This document shows, in pieces, positions 47,582 to 60,575 of a DNA stretch of 64,000 nucleotides. Source of the DNA: Maratus speciosus (taxonomy: Eukaryota; Arthropoda; Arachnida; Araneae; Salticidae); assembly GCA_963932465.1 (NCBI GenBank), contig OZ010792.1, forward strand, positions 1,054,001 to 1,118,000, given 5' to 3'. The translations under genes and the position numbers were made by a program. The notes beneath the pieces are model-generated. The model was not told the origin of the DNA. It was given only the letters and a program-made list of their open reading frames with translations, and ran no database searches. Position 1 is the stretch's first letter. Each line of letters opens with the position of its first letter.

Positions 47582-49664
47582 ATAATGTATAACAAGTTTT
47601 GAGAGAATTATTTTGCAATGCATCTGCTAAGTTAACCCATTTGTTCCGAAAATTATTTCATGAGATTCTTTGTACTTTAAATACACAACTCTTTCCTTTG
47701 TCAATGATTATGAATGCCTGGGGGCATATTTTGGGCATTTAATGTTGAACGAGTCAAATCGAAATTCAAAACCAATCGAATTCAATGAATGAAAATGTTT
47801 AAAAGAACTTATTTACTGAATTTATAAAAAAGGTCACAAAAACAATTATAATAAATAATCAATCTTATCTTGACTAGCTTAACTCTTAAAAGAAATATTA
47901 TTGTAAACTAAAGTTTAATTTCAACTTTTCGAATTATTGAAAATTTAAACTTTATTCCTATGCATAATCAGTAACATGTAATTAAGATAAGAAATTATGA
48001 AGTTATTAATTCCGACTTTGACCTTTGTTATTATGTATGTAAAAATCAACAAAAATTGCACCACAATGACGCAGTTATAATTTTTGTCTTAAACAAAATC
48101 TAAAAATAACATTGTTTTCATCCTCGCAAAATTTACATGCATACTCTTCATATTCACTATTTAAAAAATATTTTAACATGCAATTGATTATTAATAAATA
48201 TATTCCCAAACTTTGTTTGGCAGTTATATTTTTGTATGTAAAAATTTGCACTCTTGACTTGAATTTCTAATATAAGTGTTGGCGAAATCCAGAAATTTAC
48301 TTTTAGACACATTCGTAGTAAAATATTTAGTTTTATCACAGAAAATACTCATTTCTTTCTTACTATGACACCATTTTCACTCAATGAAGCCCTGTGAGCT
48401 TAGAGTGTCTCAATTTCAATATCAGCAGAAAGAAAAAAAACAGCTTTATGAGTAAAAATGCATTTTTTAAAAATCGTGACATCATTTTCTGTTCAAAAGT
48501 TTTCAAAAAGTTAATTTTAATATGAAAATGGCATCCGTAATGATATGGTAATTCCCATTTTTTCCCTTTTCTCTTCAACAAAATGGAAATAACCCAATTT
48601 CCACCAATATGAAGAAATTTCATAAAGAACTTTTTAAATTAAAATATAAAAATAGGATTATTTTAATAAATAGTGAGTGTGGGCACATAAAAACACAAAT
48701 AAAGTGCTTTCATTTAAAAAAATAGCCTTGTCTTTTAAACATATAAATGATTGGTTGTTTTTTGCTTGACAAAAAGAAACTTGCCAGTGGGAATCAGGAT
48801 TGTCAAATGAAGTGAAAGTTCATATGACAATACCTAATTACTAGTGATTAGACTTTATGCAGGAAAATGAAGTTATTGTAGGGAATAGTTACAATTAAGT
48901 GACAAGATCAGTTGCTGTTGCTTTTACATTCTATATATCTGACATAGCTGCAAGCAATAATCTTCATACAATTTTAACTTTTGAGTACCACTATTTTCAA
49001 ATTGTAATTTTTGCTTCTATTTACAAATTGCTGTTTTTAAATAAGGCAAATATTATTTTTTGAAAATTGCAAATATTGAATTGAATTTTCTAATAACTCG
49101 ATTTCTTCAAAAATGTCTGTAGCAAAGAGAGATTTAAAAAATCTCTCAGAGTGCTAAATCTGATAAGATGGATTGTGTGCTATGTGTTATAGCAAGAGCT
49201 GTTGTGGAGGAGGGTAAATGCTGGTGCAAGCTTTATACCTATTGGTTTTTTTTATTTTAAAGAAACTAGGTACAGATTTTTCTCAAGCTTTATGGTTATG
49301 CAACCTACCTTAGAATTTGAATTTTTTTATTAAATCATATAATATTTGGATGTATACCTTTTATACAATCTATTCTATGGAAAAAGGAATATTTTTTTTT
49401 TTTTTTTTTTTTACAAAGCATAATTGCAATGGTACTAATAGATAGACCTATATTAAAACTGGAATAATCATAAAGCACTTATTTTACTATAATTATGAAA
49501 AATACAGTTATTAATCAGTGCAGCATGAATCTTTATAATGCACACCTTGAGACGAGAGATTGTGCATATTATTGAATTTTGCGTTGTGTAATTCACATTT
49601 CACACATCATTAAACTTTCCTTGTAAACATATGCCGCCAAATGTGTCTGGAACATATCAATATA
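47582..49664. other. Intergenic stretch, nothing recognised
   Basis: AT-rich with T runs near 49391-49412. No element ends or genes that I can support. Confidence 0.5.
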
Positions 49665-50034
49665 CAGTAGAAGGTATTTAAATTGCATTCCTTGGGATAA
49701 GAAGTTTTGCAGATTATAATTTTTTGTGTAATATAGATCATGGTAGATTATTACCTTATAAATATAATCCAAATATACCTGGACCAAATCGTTATATTAC
49801 TCATTTCTAAAAAAAAATTAATTTGATTTTTCATTAAAAAACTCTGAATTAAGGAGATAAGGAAGAAGTGATGTGTCAAACTTAGTCCTTTAGATAGAGG
49901 GTAGAAATATTTCTTCCTACTCTGTCGATTATAGATGCTTCTTAACTTCAAAATTCATTGTTCACATTTGAGAAGTTGTGTGTTATATAGAGAAATGCGT
50001 TGTATAGAATTGTGCTTATAAAGATAGTCTACTG
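49665..50034. mobile_element. pogo/Tigger-like MITE (370 bases)
   Basis: Ends CAGTAGAAGGTATTTAAATT and, reversed, CAGTAGACTATCTTTATAAG, with TA on both sides (49663-49664 and 50035-50036). No transposase. Confidence 0.7.
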
Positions 50035-50099
50035 TATTATGAAAATTACTGTTTAAAAGTCAATTTGATTTATGACATCTCCAAGTGAGAAAGTTCATG

Positions 50100-50394
50100 C
50101 AATTGAATCTCGAAAATCCGGAATTGTCAGGACCGCGGCGATGCCGGATTTTCGAATTTTCCGGAGTTTGGAGGTCTGTTAAAAAGTATTTTCTATAGCA
50201 ATATAATAACGTACAAGAGGCATTTTTTTTCCAAGTGCAAATAAACAACGATCAAATTTCCGAATTAAATAATAATATAGGAATGATACACTAAAACATA
50301 AGACTTATGCTGAAATTGAATATACATATTAAAACACAATAAGTTAAAATATAGTACACAATAGATAATACAGGAATGATTATATTTCGAATTT
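50100..50394. other. Possible pogo-like fragment and AT-rich DNA
   Basis: At 50100-50175, GAATCTCGAAAATCCGGA and its near inverse TCCGGAT/TTTCGAATTTTCCGGA form a subterminal-like pattern, but I see no complete pair of ends or TA duplication. Confidence 0.35.
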
Positions 50395-51060
50395 TCCGAA
50401 AATTTAAAAGATTTGGTTCGAAAATTTTAAAAAAAAATCGGACATAAAAAAAAAGCCCCCAAAAAACTTGTGGAAAAGAAAACGAACTTCTTAACATAAA
50501 ACCCTCTTAATGGATGTTAAACATGATTGAATCATCTTTCTGCAAATAGTTGCATCACATATATATATATATATTTTTTTTAATGTCAGAAGGTTTAGTG
50601 CTATTTCTAGAGTTTCTTGAAGCATAGAGTTTCTTGAACGTTATCCCCCCCCCCCTCCTGGGGAGGGGGGTGGGATAACGTTTAATATTGCGTGATTCTT
50701 CCTAGATTTTTTTTTTGTTTGTTTGTTTTTTTTTTTTTTGCGTAAATCTGCAATTTTTATCTATTTAGAAATTTTACAAATTCATTTCGTAAGTCGGTCG
50801 CGGAAAAAAGTGAATTACTCCAAGTGATCCTGAAAAAATATCGTTAATTTTGTCACATTATCTAAAAAACAATTAGAGATTCTTCAATTGATCGCTGTAA
50901 AAAGTAGCTAATTTCAATAATCAATTGCAGAAAAAAAAATGTAAGTCCATCGGTCGCTGAGAAAACAACGCTCTTACAATATTGCAAAAAGATTACTTAA
51001 CTCCACCCCCCTAAAAAAAAGGACCCTCTGTAAAATCTCGTTATACTCGATCCTTTGCAG
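50395..51060. mobile_element. Fragment of the 6-bp-duplication transposon family, copy 3
   Basis: CTTCTTAACATAAAACCCTC and the following 60 bases align with 15558-15630 of copy 1, and AATTTCATTTCGTAAGTCGG-like phrases near 50770-50960 match its minisatellite. The CAGACCTGCC ends are not visible. A GC-rich hairpin (50637-50682) lies inside. Confidence 0.6.
50637..50682. repeat. GC-rich hairpin
   Basis: AACGTTATCCC followed by a C run, then G runs and GGGATAACGTT, giving arms of about 19 bases. Confidence 0.75.
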
Positions 51061-51138
51061 GACTCTACTTTTAAGTATTTATTTGATTCAAGGATAATTA
51101 TAAAATTAAGATGATCACAAACGTACTTATATATATAA

Positions 51139-51575
51139 AAAAGCTAGTTGTATGTGCCAATCCCAAATCATTCTTCTATCTCATATATTTTAATATTTCA
51201 AAAGGTTGTTACAAATGTCAGTATTCCATTTTTATTAGTTCAATACTGCATCAACTTTGACTTTCATCTTAAATTTCTGCTTCAGTCAATGAATCGGAGT
51301 AAAAAAGAGTTCATCTCGATCATGATATTTATTAGAATCACGAATAGTCGGCTTATCAGAATGGGAAGTTCCCGTCGATTCACGAGCCACTGGTGTACAA
51401 TAGAACTACGAATAATTAAGAAGATTACACAAAAATCGCTATTACAGCGCTCCCTTCCGGCGGATTTTTTCCAAATGATTGAAGGAAGAACCTGCTTGCC
51501 ATAGCCAAAAACTTCAAAAAAAAAAAAAAAAAAAAACTGGTTCAATTTTATGCATAACTTCACACAGCTGCTTTG
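51139..51575 (+). mobile_element. Truncated Helitron-like element (family A), third copy
   Basis: Starts AAAGCTAGTTGTATGTGCCA, then TCATTCTTCTATC, and is the inverse of 7450-7890 through CGGGAACTCG/GGGAAGTTCC, the TACAATAGAACTACGAA block and one ~150-bp unit (AGCGCTCCCTTCCGGCGGAT). No end hairpin, so one end is missing. Confidence 0.75.
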
Positions 51576-52284
51576 CGTGTAATTTACCAAATCACAACTA
51601 TTGTCACAATCTTAAATGTTAATAAAATAAACTCAACATTATAAACTTATTTCAGGGTTCAGTTCATACAGACTCCTTAGGAAATCCCTAGAAATAATTT
51701 TAAAAAGTTTCTAAGGAGTACTTAGAACTCCTTAAATAAACATAATACTCCTTAATTTTTTGCTAATCAAATTCAGCAGTTTCAAAGATTTCATTGATGT
51801 ATACATTTGAGTAACAAATAGAGACCCGATAAAGAACTTAAGAGTTCGTCCCGGTGAAAAACTTAAAAGTTCGTCCCGGCCGGGAAAAAAGTTAAAATCT
51901 CGGCCCGAGTCAATTTCTACAAAACATTGACTTTTACGTCCATTTGGTAAAAAATTTGTCTCGTATGAGGAGTTCTGACCAAAAATATTTATACTTTTTT
52001 TTCATATTTATAATCTTCATTTTTATAGCGATATTTATTTTTATTTTTTTAATGGATATCTATTTCTTGTATGTAAATGTTTCAGTTATCATTAATATTG
52101 TTAATCCATATTCCATGAAATGAAGTGTTAAAAATCTGAAAAATGCTATGCAGTAAAATCTTCTAAGACGGAATTGCATAGAAAATAAAATGCGTTACAG
52201 ACAAGTTCCCTTCTTAGCAAGTGTAAATGTATTATATAATCTTTTCTTATGTATTAGTATATTAATTTTTCATGGATCAACACG
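51576..52284. other. Intergenic; possible fragments of hAT-like and pogo-like elements
   Basis: TAGAGACCCGATAAAGAACT at about 51821 and GATCTCTAGTG at 54280 resemble hAT-style ends, but their flanks do not match. CAGTAAAATCTTCTAAGACG near 52152 resembles a pogo-like end with no partner. I do not call either as an element. Confidence 0.35.
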
Positions 52285-53885
52285 CTTTTAACACTTTCCA
52301 ACAAAGTTGAAAAGTGTTTATGACTTCGGTTTGTCTGTCCGTCTGTCTACACTCTAACTCCCGTAAATATACTCGGATCGTTCTGAAATTTTTGGATGTT
52401 AGTAACCTTTACCATACCACGAACCCTATTTTAAATGAAGTTTGTAGCACATTTAGTTCATTTACAGGGACAGTCAAAAATTTTCTGTTACATTACGGCC
52501 TATGGGAAAAAATCGTTTAAAATGATTTTTAATGATGTTACATGCTTTCAAACATAATAAAATTGATATGCATTTATCAAGTGCACTAAAATATGCATTC
52601 TGTAGAATATACGACGCAAGGAATAGTTATTATTCATTTACAGGGCCACACAAAAGGATTCTGTTACATAATGATATAGGGGTGGAGGAAATTTTTTCTG
52701 GCGTATTTCAATTATGTTAAATTATTTCATGTATAATGAAATTGATATACGTTGCTGAGGTTTACTATAAGTTATTTCATGTATAATACGAAGTGCATAG
52801 CATTATTTACAGGGACACACAAAAGATTTCAGATACTATATTGTATCTGAAATACTGTACATTAGCAATGATTGCTGGGAATGCATTTTTAATTATGGTA
52901 TGTGCTTTTATGTTTCACTATATGTATGCATTGTATATGGTGTGTATAAATGCACTAACTGATATACAGGGATACACAAAAGAATTCGTAAAGGTTATTA
53001 GGTATGATTGCAAATTGCTTAAAGGTGGTTTTTAAATGAGTTATGCATTTTTACGCTGAACTTAATTTAGTTTACTAAGAAATGCTTGTAGAATATGCAT
53101 AAAATGATATACAGGGTCACGCAAAGAATTTGATACATGACCGTCCATAAATGATAATTTCTGGAAATGTGATTCCAGTAGTTTTAAGAGTGTTTTACTT
53201 TGAATTAAACTTTAGATAAATAGTGGCGTGTAATAAAGGTACTAGGTTAACTACAGGGTTGTACACAAGTATACAAGTATGTTTCCATCTATTAGTATAA
53301 ATTGCTGAAAGAGAATTAATAAATTGACTTAATAAAATAGTCCAATCTTGAACGCCAGATTCACCTTTGTTTATTATATAAAAACATGGAAACATTCAAA
53401 TGCTTCATTTAAAACACATTACTAAATAGGTGTGATAAAATATATACAAATGTTTTTTAAAATTAAAAACACTAGATGTTAAAATGATAAAAAGCTACTC
53501 CGAGCGCTTTCGGCTAACCTTAAGCCTTTGTCAAGGAGAAGAGAATTGACTGATAAAAACACTCGACGCTCGATGTTTACTGCTACAGGAATGCTGAAAG
53601 AGAAATTTCAACCTGTTATATGTTTTCTTGCTAAACTAAATTTCTCCATTATATAGTATCTATGTCAACCTACAGATCAAATACAGGGCTGTTCAAAAGA
53701 ATTGGAATACATATTTGCTATGGAAAGTAACTGCTGAAATCAGTTTTTCAAATGTTTTATGCGTTTTCTAAAATGTTTAGTTAGTTCTCTTATATACTTT
53801 ATTTCTCTAAATAACGAAGTTTTGTTAAAGCATTTAGGAAGTGTTGGAAAGTGTTTCATAATCTATGCTTGACGCATGATTTTTC
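52285..53885 (-). mobile_element. Helitron/Helentron-like element (family B)
   Basis: At 52290-52318 a hairpin has 13-base arms with one mismatch (AACACTTTCCAAC, loop AAA, GTTGAAAAGTGTT). GTTGGAAAGTGTT recurs at 53843-53855 near the other end. A GTCTGTCCGTCTGTC stretch follows the hairpin (52332-52348). The middle is a diverged tandem array. No coding capacity. Confidence 0.65.
52400..53760. repeat. Diverged ~150-170-bp tandem array
   Basis: Recurring phrase ACAGGGnCACnCAAAAGATT with variants near 52465, 52640, 52809, 52968, 53113 and 53684, each followed by a TGTTACAT or similar phrase and a TTAGTT/ATGCATTTT segment. Confidence 0.75.
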
Positions 53886-55190
53886 TTACTTGTTAAGTTT
53901 AAAACAGAGTTCCGTCATAGGTAGGTTCTTTTTCACACGTTTTACTATATTTTAATTTAGCTATATTTTAATAAGTGTAGAAATCTACTATTCTTTAAAA
54001 ATAATGAATTTTAATGTTTAAAATGTAGAATAATGACAATTTAAAAATTTATGCATTTTTTGGAAAATTTTTTGGGCCAGGCCTAATTTTACTAACCAGG
54101 CCACGCTGAGATAGTGATTTTCATACAGGCTGGATCAAAAATAGGGCTGAAAATTTTGGGCCGTGAAGACGAGGAATGAAACCAGTCACGGCTCTGTACA
54201 GAAAAAAATAAGTTAGTCCCGGCCCGGCCAAGTGCCGTGAATGAAAATAGGGCCAGGCCGCGGGCTGGCATGGGCAGATCTCTAGTGTGAGTGTTACACG
54301 AGGACGTGTCATACATAAAAAAATAATATGAATTCCTGGGCACCTTAGAGTATTTCTAGACTCTCAAGTCTTTATGAACCCTGTTATTTTCTACAAGTCA
54401 CTGCTAGATGGCAGCACTAAAACTTTTTTTTGAGCTGACGCGATATTTAGTATTTGTATTTTATCAGAATATTCCAAATTTAATTCACAGTATGAATACG
54501 TGTGTAATTTTTTTTTTTTTTTTACAAAATACTTTATACATAACATGGTATTTAAAAAAATTAATTTCTCCTTTTTTGCCGACAAGTTTCAGAAATTCAG
54601 CAAAAGTAACAACTTTCTCTAGTTTGTCAATGCTTCCATCTAACCTAAGACTCCTATAATAGCAGCTCTAATTTAACCTAGAATATTTTAAAATTTAATT
54701 TTATGTTAATCTGAACTGAAGATGAATTATATTTTCCGTTAGGAAAGTTAATTAACGTCTGCGTTCTTGTACGAATTTTTCATTTCCTTTCACATTTTGA
54801 AGATGTTTCTGGTGCTGCCATCTTTTATTAATTATTGAAAGCAAAATATTTACATTATAGAAATTAGAAGAATTTTATAAATAACAAATTTTATAATTTC
54901 TATAATAATAAATATTATAGAAAATATTTATTTTTGAAATTTAAGAAATCCTGAGAATCATGAAGAATCTTTCTCGGGCTCGCGTGTGCGTGCCCCCCCC
55001 CCCCCCCCCCACACACACAGACACACACTCGGCCGAATTTATATAGATAAGCTAAGAGATAGAATATTAAGAATTTATGATAAATATGAAAGAATACGAA
55101 AGAAAAGAACGGAATTAATTCGGCAAATACCATGTTTTACAATTTATCACAGAGTGCTTAGGAAAGCCCCTTTATCTGGAAAATTTTTGC
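53886..55190. other. Intergenic; GC-rich patch and homopolymers
   Basis: 54075-54285 is GC-rich with GGCCCGGCC and GGGCCAGGCC motifs in both orientations, probably hAT-type sequence without clear borders. A C run followed by (CA)n lies near 54993-55028. No gene features. Confidence 0.4.
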
Positions 55191-55720
55191 GGAAGGAGAG
55201 AAGTATAGGTATGCAAGTGCAATAATGGCGTAGTTAAGAGACTACTTCAACCATCCGAAGACACTCGAAAACTAATATTAAACCTATGGGAACGTTCTTT
55301 TGGAATATCTCTATTGTGTTTCGATATTTTTAATCCCCCCCCCCCCCCCCTTGCATTAGGTGAGGTCGATCTCTAACAAAGCCCTTTTTTATTTTTATTT
55401 TTCGATTTTAGTTGCATTTTTTTTTCTTTTATGAGGATACTTTTACTTTTTGAACCATTCCGAAAGTAACAGGTTGCAGTTTATTTTTTAAGAAAAAAAA
55501 ATCTGCAACCAAAATCTAAAAAAATAAAAAGCTGCCTTTTTAGAGATCTACCTCAGCTATCCAATGAAAAAAAAATAATATCGAAATGCAAACAAGATAG
55601 TCCGCAGGAATGCTCCATTAGTTTAACATTAGCTTGCGAATGTCTTCGCGGGAGCGGGACTGAAGAAGCTTCTTAAGTGACTGCATCCGACCTAACACAA
55701 CCGATAGCAAAATACCTGTG
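55191..55720. mobile_element. Foldback MITE with ~230-bp arms
   Basis: The left arm (about 55210-55425) and right arm (about 55490-55710) are inverted copies. Shared pieces include the reversed pairs CGAAGACACTCGnAAACTAA, TTTCGATATT, GAGGTCGATCTCTAACAAAG and CGATTTTAGTTGCA. C run near 55336-55350. No transposase and no clear target duplication. Confidence 0.75.
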
Positions 55721-55724
55721 GAAC

Positions 55725-56553
55725 AAAATTTGGAAGTTATCTCGAAAAACATCAGAGATAGCTAGAAAAATAATCAATTACAAAAGTGTAGAACGTCTTC
55801 GATTTAGTATGAAATGATGTCTTACATGTGTAAATAAGTTTAGTAACAATCCTAGCCATGCCCCCCCCCCCCCCCCCTTATCATATTAACATATGTAGTA
55901 TTAACATATATATTATATACATGTATATATATATATATATATTGTTAAAATGTTTTAGTTACAAACAGTTTGATCATATATACAAAATATTTCTAATTTC
56001 CAGTATTTTTTATGCATTCAACTCCTTGTTCATATTAATCATTTTCCAAATTTAAAATTTATAATGTTTGAATCTTATTTAATGCTTCATTTATCAAACA
56101 GCACGATAGTGCTGTTGAGTAGAGCTCAGCCACATCTTTAACGGTTTGAAACATTATGAACATGCAACAATTCAATTACAGGCCAAACCAGGAAACGTTC
56201 GGTGATGAGTAATGGGTTGTTGGAAAGCTCTTAATTTAGCGATGTGCCTTTCGAAGGTCGGGTCAAAAAATATCCAATATTAAGGGAATGGCACTCATTT
56301 AAAATATACATAGCACTATACCTTCCATAATTTAACATTATAGAAATCTCTCCTTTTTAATTGTCTAATTAAATCCTATCTTTTGTGTTGCCCCACCCTA
56401 AAAAATACCACAATAATAATAATAAAAAAAAGGATAACACGCGTACTTTGTTTTTATAAGTCAATAAAAATTCAGATTCTCTCCGTATATTTTTGCATTT
56501 TTGAAACTAACGTTATTCTAAACAGAAAATGCACATTTTTCATAAATATATAT
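55725..56553. other. Intergenic, nothing recognised
   Basis: A C run near 55861-55877 and an (AT)n near 55920-55941; otherwise AT-rich. No gene features. Confidence 0.5.
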
Positions 56554-57868
56554 AAACTAGCTGTTTAACCCGTTCTACGCACGGGAGCTCATGAATTTAA
56601 TTCTAAAACCAAAATCAAAAATATTATAATATAAGAGTAGCAGGGATGACCGAGCTAAGCTCGGTCAAAATTAGCCTTGTGTTGAATTCGATATTTTATT
56701 CTCACTGTATCATTCTTGCTATTTAGATACAATCGGCATGATCTTGAGACATAGTGACCCAAAATGGCATACTAACCGAATTTTTTCGAACATGCGACCT
56801 AACCAATGCTCTTCTGGAACCCGAAAACGACAGAATACAAAATTTAGACAAAATCGTTAAAGTCTTTTATAGATAGAATTAATTTGACCCACGGTAACTC
56901 AAAAGTGACCCTCTAATCTAAATTTATCGAACATGTGACCTATCTCTATGGTCTTCTCGTGCTGGGAAACGATGTAATAAAAATTTTTGTCAAAATCGTT
57001 TGAGCCGTTTTTAGATGCAATTAGTTTGACCCACAGTGACCCAAAAATGACCGACTAATCGAATTTTCTCGGGCATATGACTTAGCCCAATGGTCTTCTC
57101 ATGCTCAGAAACGGTATAGTACAAAGTTTTGTCAAAATGTTTTGAGCCGTTTTTTAAGAAACAATTATCTTAACCCTTGACCCACAGTGACCCAAAAATG
57201 ACCCACTAATCGAATTTTCTCTAACATGTGACAGCCCAATGTTCTTCTCATGCTCAGGAACGATATAATACAACATTTTGTCAAAATGTTTCGAGCCGTT
57301 TGTTAGATAAACTTAGTTTGACCAACAGTGATCCAAAAATGACCCGCTAATCGAATTTTCTCTAACATGTGACTTAGCCCATTGGTCTTCTCGTAATCCA
57401 AAGCAGTAGGTTACAAAATTTAGTCAAAATCGTTAGAGCCGTTTTTTAGATAAAATTATCTTGACCCGTAGTGACCCAAAAATGACCCACTAATCGAAAT
57501 TTCTCGAACATGTGATCTAGCCCAATAGTTTTCTCGTGCCCAAAAATGGTTGATTATAAAATTTCAATTTTGATAAAATTGAATTATCAAAATTGAATAT
57601 CAATTTTTTTTCAAATTGATTTTCAATAATCAATTTTGATTGAACCGTTTTTTAGGTATAATTAGCTTGACCCTGACCCACTATGACCCACCAATCGAAT
57701 TTTCTCGAACATGTGACCCAGCCCAATGGTCTTCTCGGTCCCGAAAATGGTAGAATACAAAATTTAGACAAAATCGTTAGAGCCGTTTTTAAGATAAAAT
57801 TTACATACACACACGCACACAATTTACACACAATTTTTGCTCGTATTATAGTATAAGATAAGGTTTAG
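56554..57868. mobile_element. Helitron-like repeat element (family D), first part
   Basis: Begins AAACTAGCTGTTTAACCC with hairpin CCCGT/ACGGG (56569-56585). It then carries an array of about seven ~145-bp units and ends at ACACACACACGCACACAA and TATTATAGTATAAGAT. A palindromic patch built on ATCAATTTTGAT lies at 57560-57645. No coding capacity. Confidence 0.6.
56740..57795. repeat. Tandem array, about seven ~145-bp units
   Basis: Units carry TTGACCCACAGTGACCCAAA, CTAATCGAATTTTCTC, AACATGTGAC, CAATGGTCTTCTCGTGC, ACAAAATTTnGTCAAAATCG and GAGCCGTTTTTTAGAT in order; GTGACCC phrases recur near 56755, 57041, 57187, 57328 and 57473. Confidence 0.9.
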
Positions 57869-58910
57869 TAGATTTATTTTCTGGAACTTCGCGTTCCTAC
57901 CTAAAACTGCTGCTGAGATACGGCCAAATGTCCCAATATTCTCGACCCCCATTAAACCCCCTTGTGTGTGTGGGGGGGGGGGGGGAATTTCTGAAATCGC
58001 TGAAATACGTGTTTGATTATTTTTTTAATAGGTTTGTTATACTGAATTTCACCCTCATACGTAAAACTGCTGCTGGGCTATGGCTCTAAAATTTTCGACC
58101 CACCCCCCCTTTAACCTCCGTAGGGGGAATTTCTAAAATCGCTGAAATATATGTTTAATTGTTTTTTTTTTTTTTTTTTTTTTTTTAGTAGATTTATTTT
58201 TTGGAATTTTACGCTCTTACCTAAAAGGCTACTAAGATATGGCCAGATGTTCTAAAATTTTTTACCCTCCTTTAATCCCCTTAGGGGGGGTGGAGAATTT
58301 CTAAATCGCTGAAACACGTGTTTAATTATTTTTTCAGTGCATTTATTTTCTGGAATTTCACGCTCCTACCTAAAACGGCTGCTGAGTTATAATAAATGTT
58401 ATAAAATTTTCGACCTCCCTTTAACCCCTTAGCGAGGATTTTTTAAGATCGCTGAAATACATGTTTAATTATTTTTTTAGTACATTTACTTTCTGGAATT
58501 TTACGCTCCTACCTAAAACTGCTGCTGAGATATGCCAAATATTCTAAAAGTTTAGACCACCCCCCTTTAACCCCCTTAGGTGGGAATTTTTAAAATCGCT
58601 GAAACACGTGTTTAATTATTTTTTAATTGATTTATTTTCTGGAATTTAACGTTCCTACCTAAAACGGCTGCTGAGATATGGACACATGCTCTAAAATTTC
58701 CGACCCCCCTTTTAATCCCCTTGGGGGGGTACTTTCAAACGTCCTTCCTTAGTGCTCACTTATGTCATAAGAAGTATGTTTTCCCCATTTTTCATGCTTC
58801 TAGGTTCAGTAGTTTGGGCTGGGCGATGATGAGTCAGTGAGCGGGACATTGCCTTTTAATGTATGGAAACTACCAAAACCCGCGACTTTACTCGCGTAAT
58901 AGTTGAAATA
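57869..58910. mobile_element. Helitron-like repeat element (family D), second part
   Basis: About six ~145-bp units (TTTCTGGAATTTTACGCTCC, TACCTAAAACTGCTGCTGAG, CGACCCnCCTTTAACCCCCT, AAATCGCTGAAATACGTGTT) followed by TACCAAAACCCGCGACTTTA with a small CGCGA/TCGCG hairpin at 58881-58896. It may be one element with the preceding part. Confidence 0.6.
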
Positions 58911-58980
58911 TGGCAAGTGATATTTGTATGTCTAATTTTTATTAGAAGAAATTATACTTTTAGGATTAATTCAAAAATTA

Positions 58981-59528
58981 CAGGGTGTCCATAATTAAAC
59001 GACCCTGCTTTAAAGTTGTCTAAATACGAAACTATTGGTCAAAAAGTTGTGAAGTTTTGTGTCGGACATAATAAAGGAATGGAAATTTGTTTAAGCAAAA
59101 AAAAAAGTTTAGTTCAAAATTTCGCCACCAGAGGGCGTTTTTAATAAATTACACATTTAGCCACCGCCCATTGAATGCTAGGTCTGAGCTCTGAAAAAAA
59201 TGGCGGCTGTCGTAGGCGATTTTTTTTTTTCAGAGTTTGTACGGTCCGTTCAATTTGAACACCAATAATTTTAAGTTTTTACGCTTTATTATTTTTTTTT
59301 TTCAGGGGGAGGTGTGTATATTTGCCTTATTTAATCTGAGAAAAATAAAGCATAAAAACTTTTAAAAATGTGTAAATCATTAAAAAGCCCCCTGGTGGCG
59401 AAATTTTGAGCTATTTTTTTTCGCTCAAACAAATTCACATTCCTTCATTATGTCCGTCACAATTTTCTGACAAATAGTTTTGTCTGTAGACAACTTGAAA
59501 GTAGGGTCGTTTAATTATGGACACCCTG
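58981..59528. mobile_element. Foldback Tc1/mariner-type MITE
   Basis: Begins CAGGGTGTCCATAATTAAAC and ends with its exact inverse, with TA on both sides (58979-58980 and 59529-59530). The two halves are inverted copies over about 200 bases (for example GACAACTTnAAAGnAGGGTC), with a centre near 59250. No transposase. Confidence 0.9.
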
Positions 59529-59639
59529 TACTAATTAAGCCACAGTTTGACTAAACTTCATTGTTACACTGCATTAGGCAGAAAGGAGACTTAAATTAAT
59601 AAGAACTGAAACTAATTCTAAATAAATGATAAATTAGAC

Positions 59640-60575
59640 AGTATTTTGTAGCTTTTATGCTCATTTCAGTATTCATTTGAAGTTTTAAATGTTTTAGAAA
59701 CCGTTCTTAGTACGCATTTACATCTTAAAAATTAACCATCGAGTCAAATTCCAAGCTTCTTGTCTAACGGTCTACCACCTCTCTGGTGGTAGTGACACTA
59801 ACATAAAATACCTATGTTGAAACAGAGACTGTCACCATTAATTTGCCAACATTAATTTTGAAATCGGTTGGGTATTTCCTAATATTCCATAGAAAACGTA
59901 ATTTAGAAAGTTTTTAAAGGCTTTGAACGTTTGTTGTTCCTGCAACCCCAGGCGGTAGTGGCAACGACATAAAATATAGCCTGTATAGAATCAGAGACTG
60001 TTGCCATTGATTCGCAACCGTTACTTTTGTAGTCGGTTTATTATTTCCTGAGATTGCATGCAAATCGTAATTTAGGACTTTTTTAGAATGCTTTTCGCTC
60101 TTTCCCTTCGCTTCACCTCTTTAAAATTTGATATTTATTTTTGACAGTTCTTAGAAGGCATTTAGATTTTATAAGTTACTACCATGCCATATTTAAAGTT
60201 TCTAGCTTCTTCAGTATCACAGAAATCGCAATTTAGAACGTTTTTTGCTCCTGCAACCAACTAGTGGTAGTGCACCGACATAAAATATAGCCTATGTTCG
60301 AGAAGGTTCTATCACCATCAATTTGCAACCATTATTTTATAAATCGGTTTGGTATTTCAAAAGATTGCATAAAAATCGTAATTTAGAACGCTTTTCGCAC
60401 AATTGGGCCTTTTAAATTTGGAATTTTCTTCCAACAGTTCTTAGAAAGCATTTGCAGCTTTTAAATAATTGCCATGCCAGATTTCAAAATGTTAGGCCAG
60501 CTCAGTGTCACAAAAAAACGCGATTTAGAACTTTTTTCGCTCCTGCAACGTCCAGGCAATAGTGACAACAACGTA
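59640..60575. repeat. Diverged tandem array, left part (broken by the Tc1-like insertion)
   Basis: Units of roughly 250-300 bases with GGTAGTGnCACCGACATAAA, ATAGCCTATGTT, CTGTCACCATCAATTTGCAA, GAAATCGGTTTGGTATTTCC and CGTAATTTAGAACGCTTTTC. It continues after 62153 in the same order, so the element at 60576-62152 was inserted into it. Confidence 0.8.

Noticed and set aside
51821..54285. Pair of hAT-like ends (TAGAGACCCG and reversed CACTAGAGATC)
   Set aside because: The flanking eight bases do not match, and a complete family B element fills most of the interval, so the ends may belong to different fragments.
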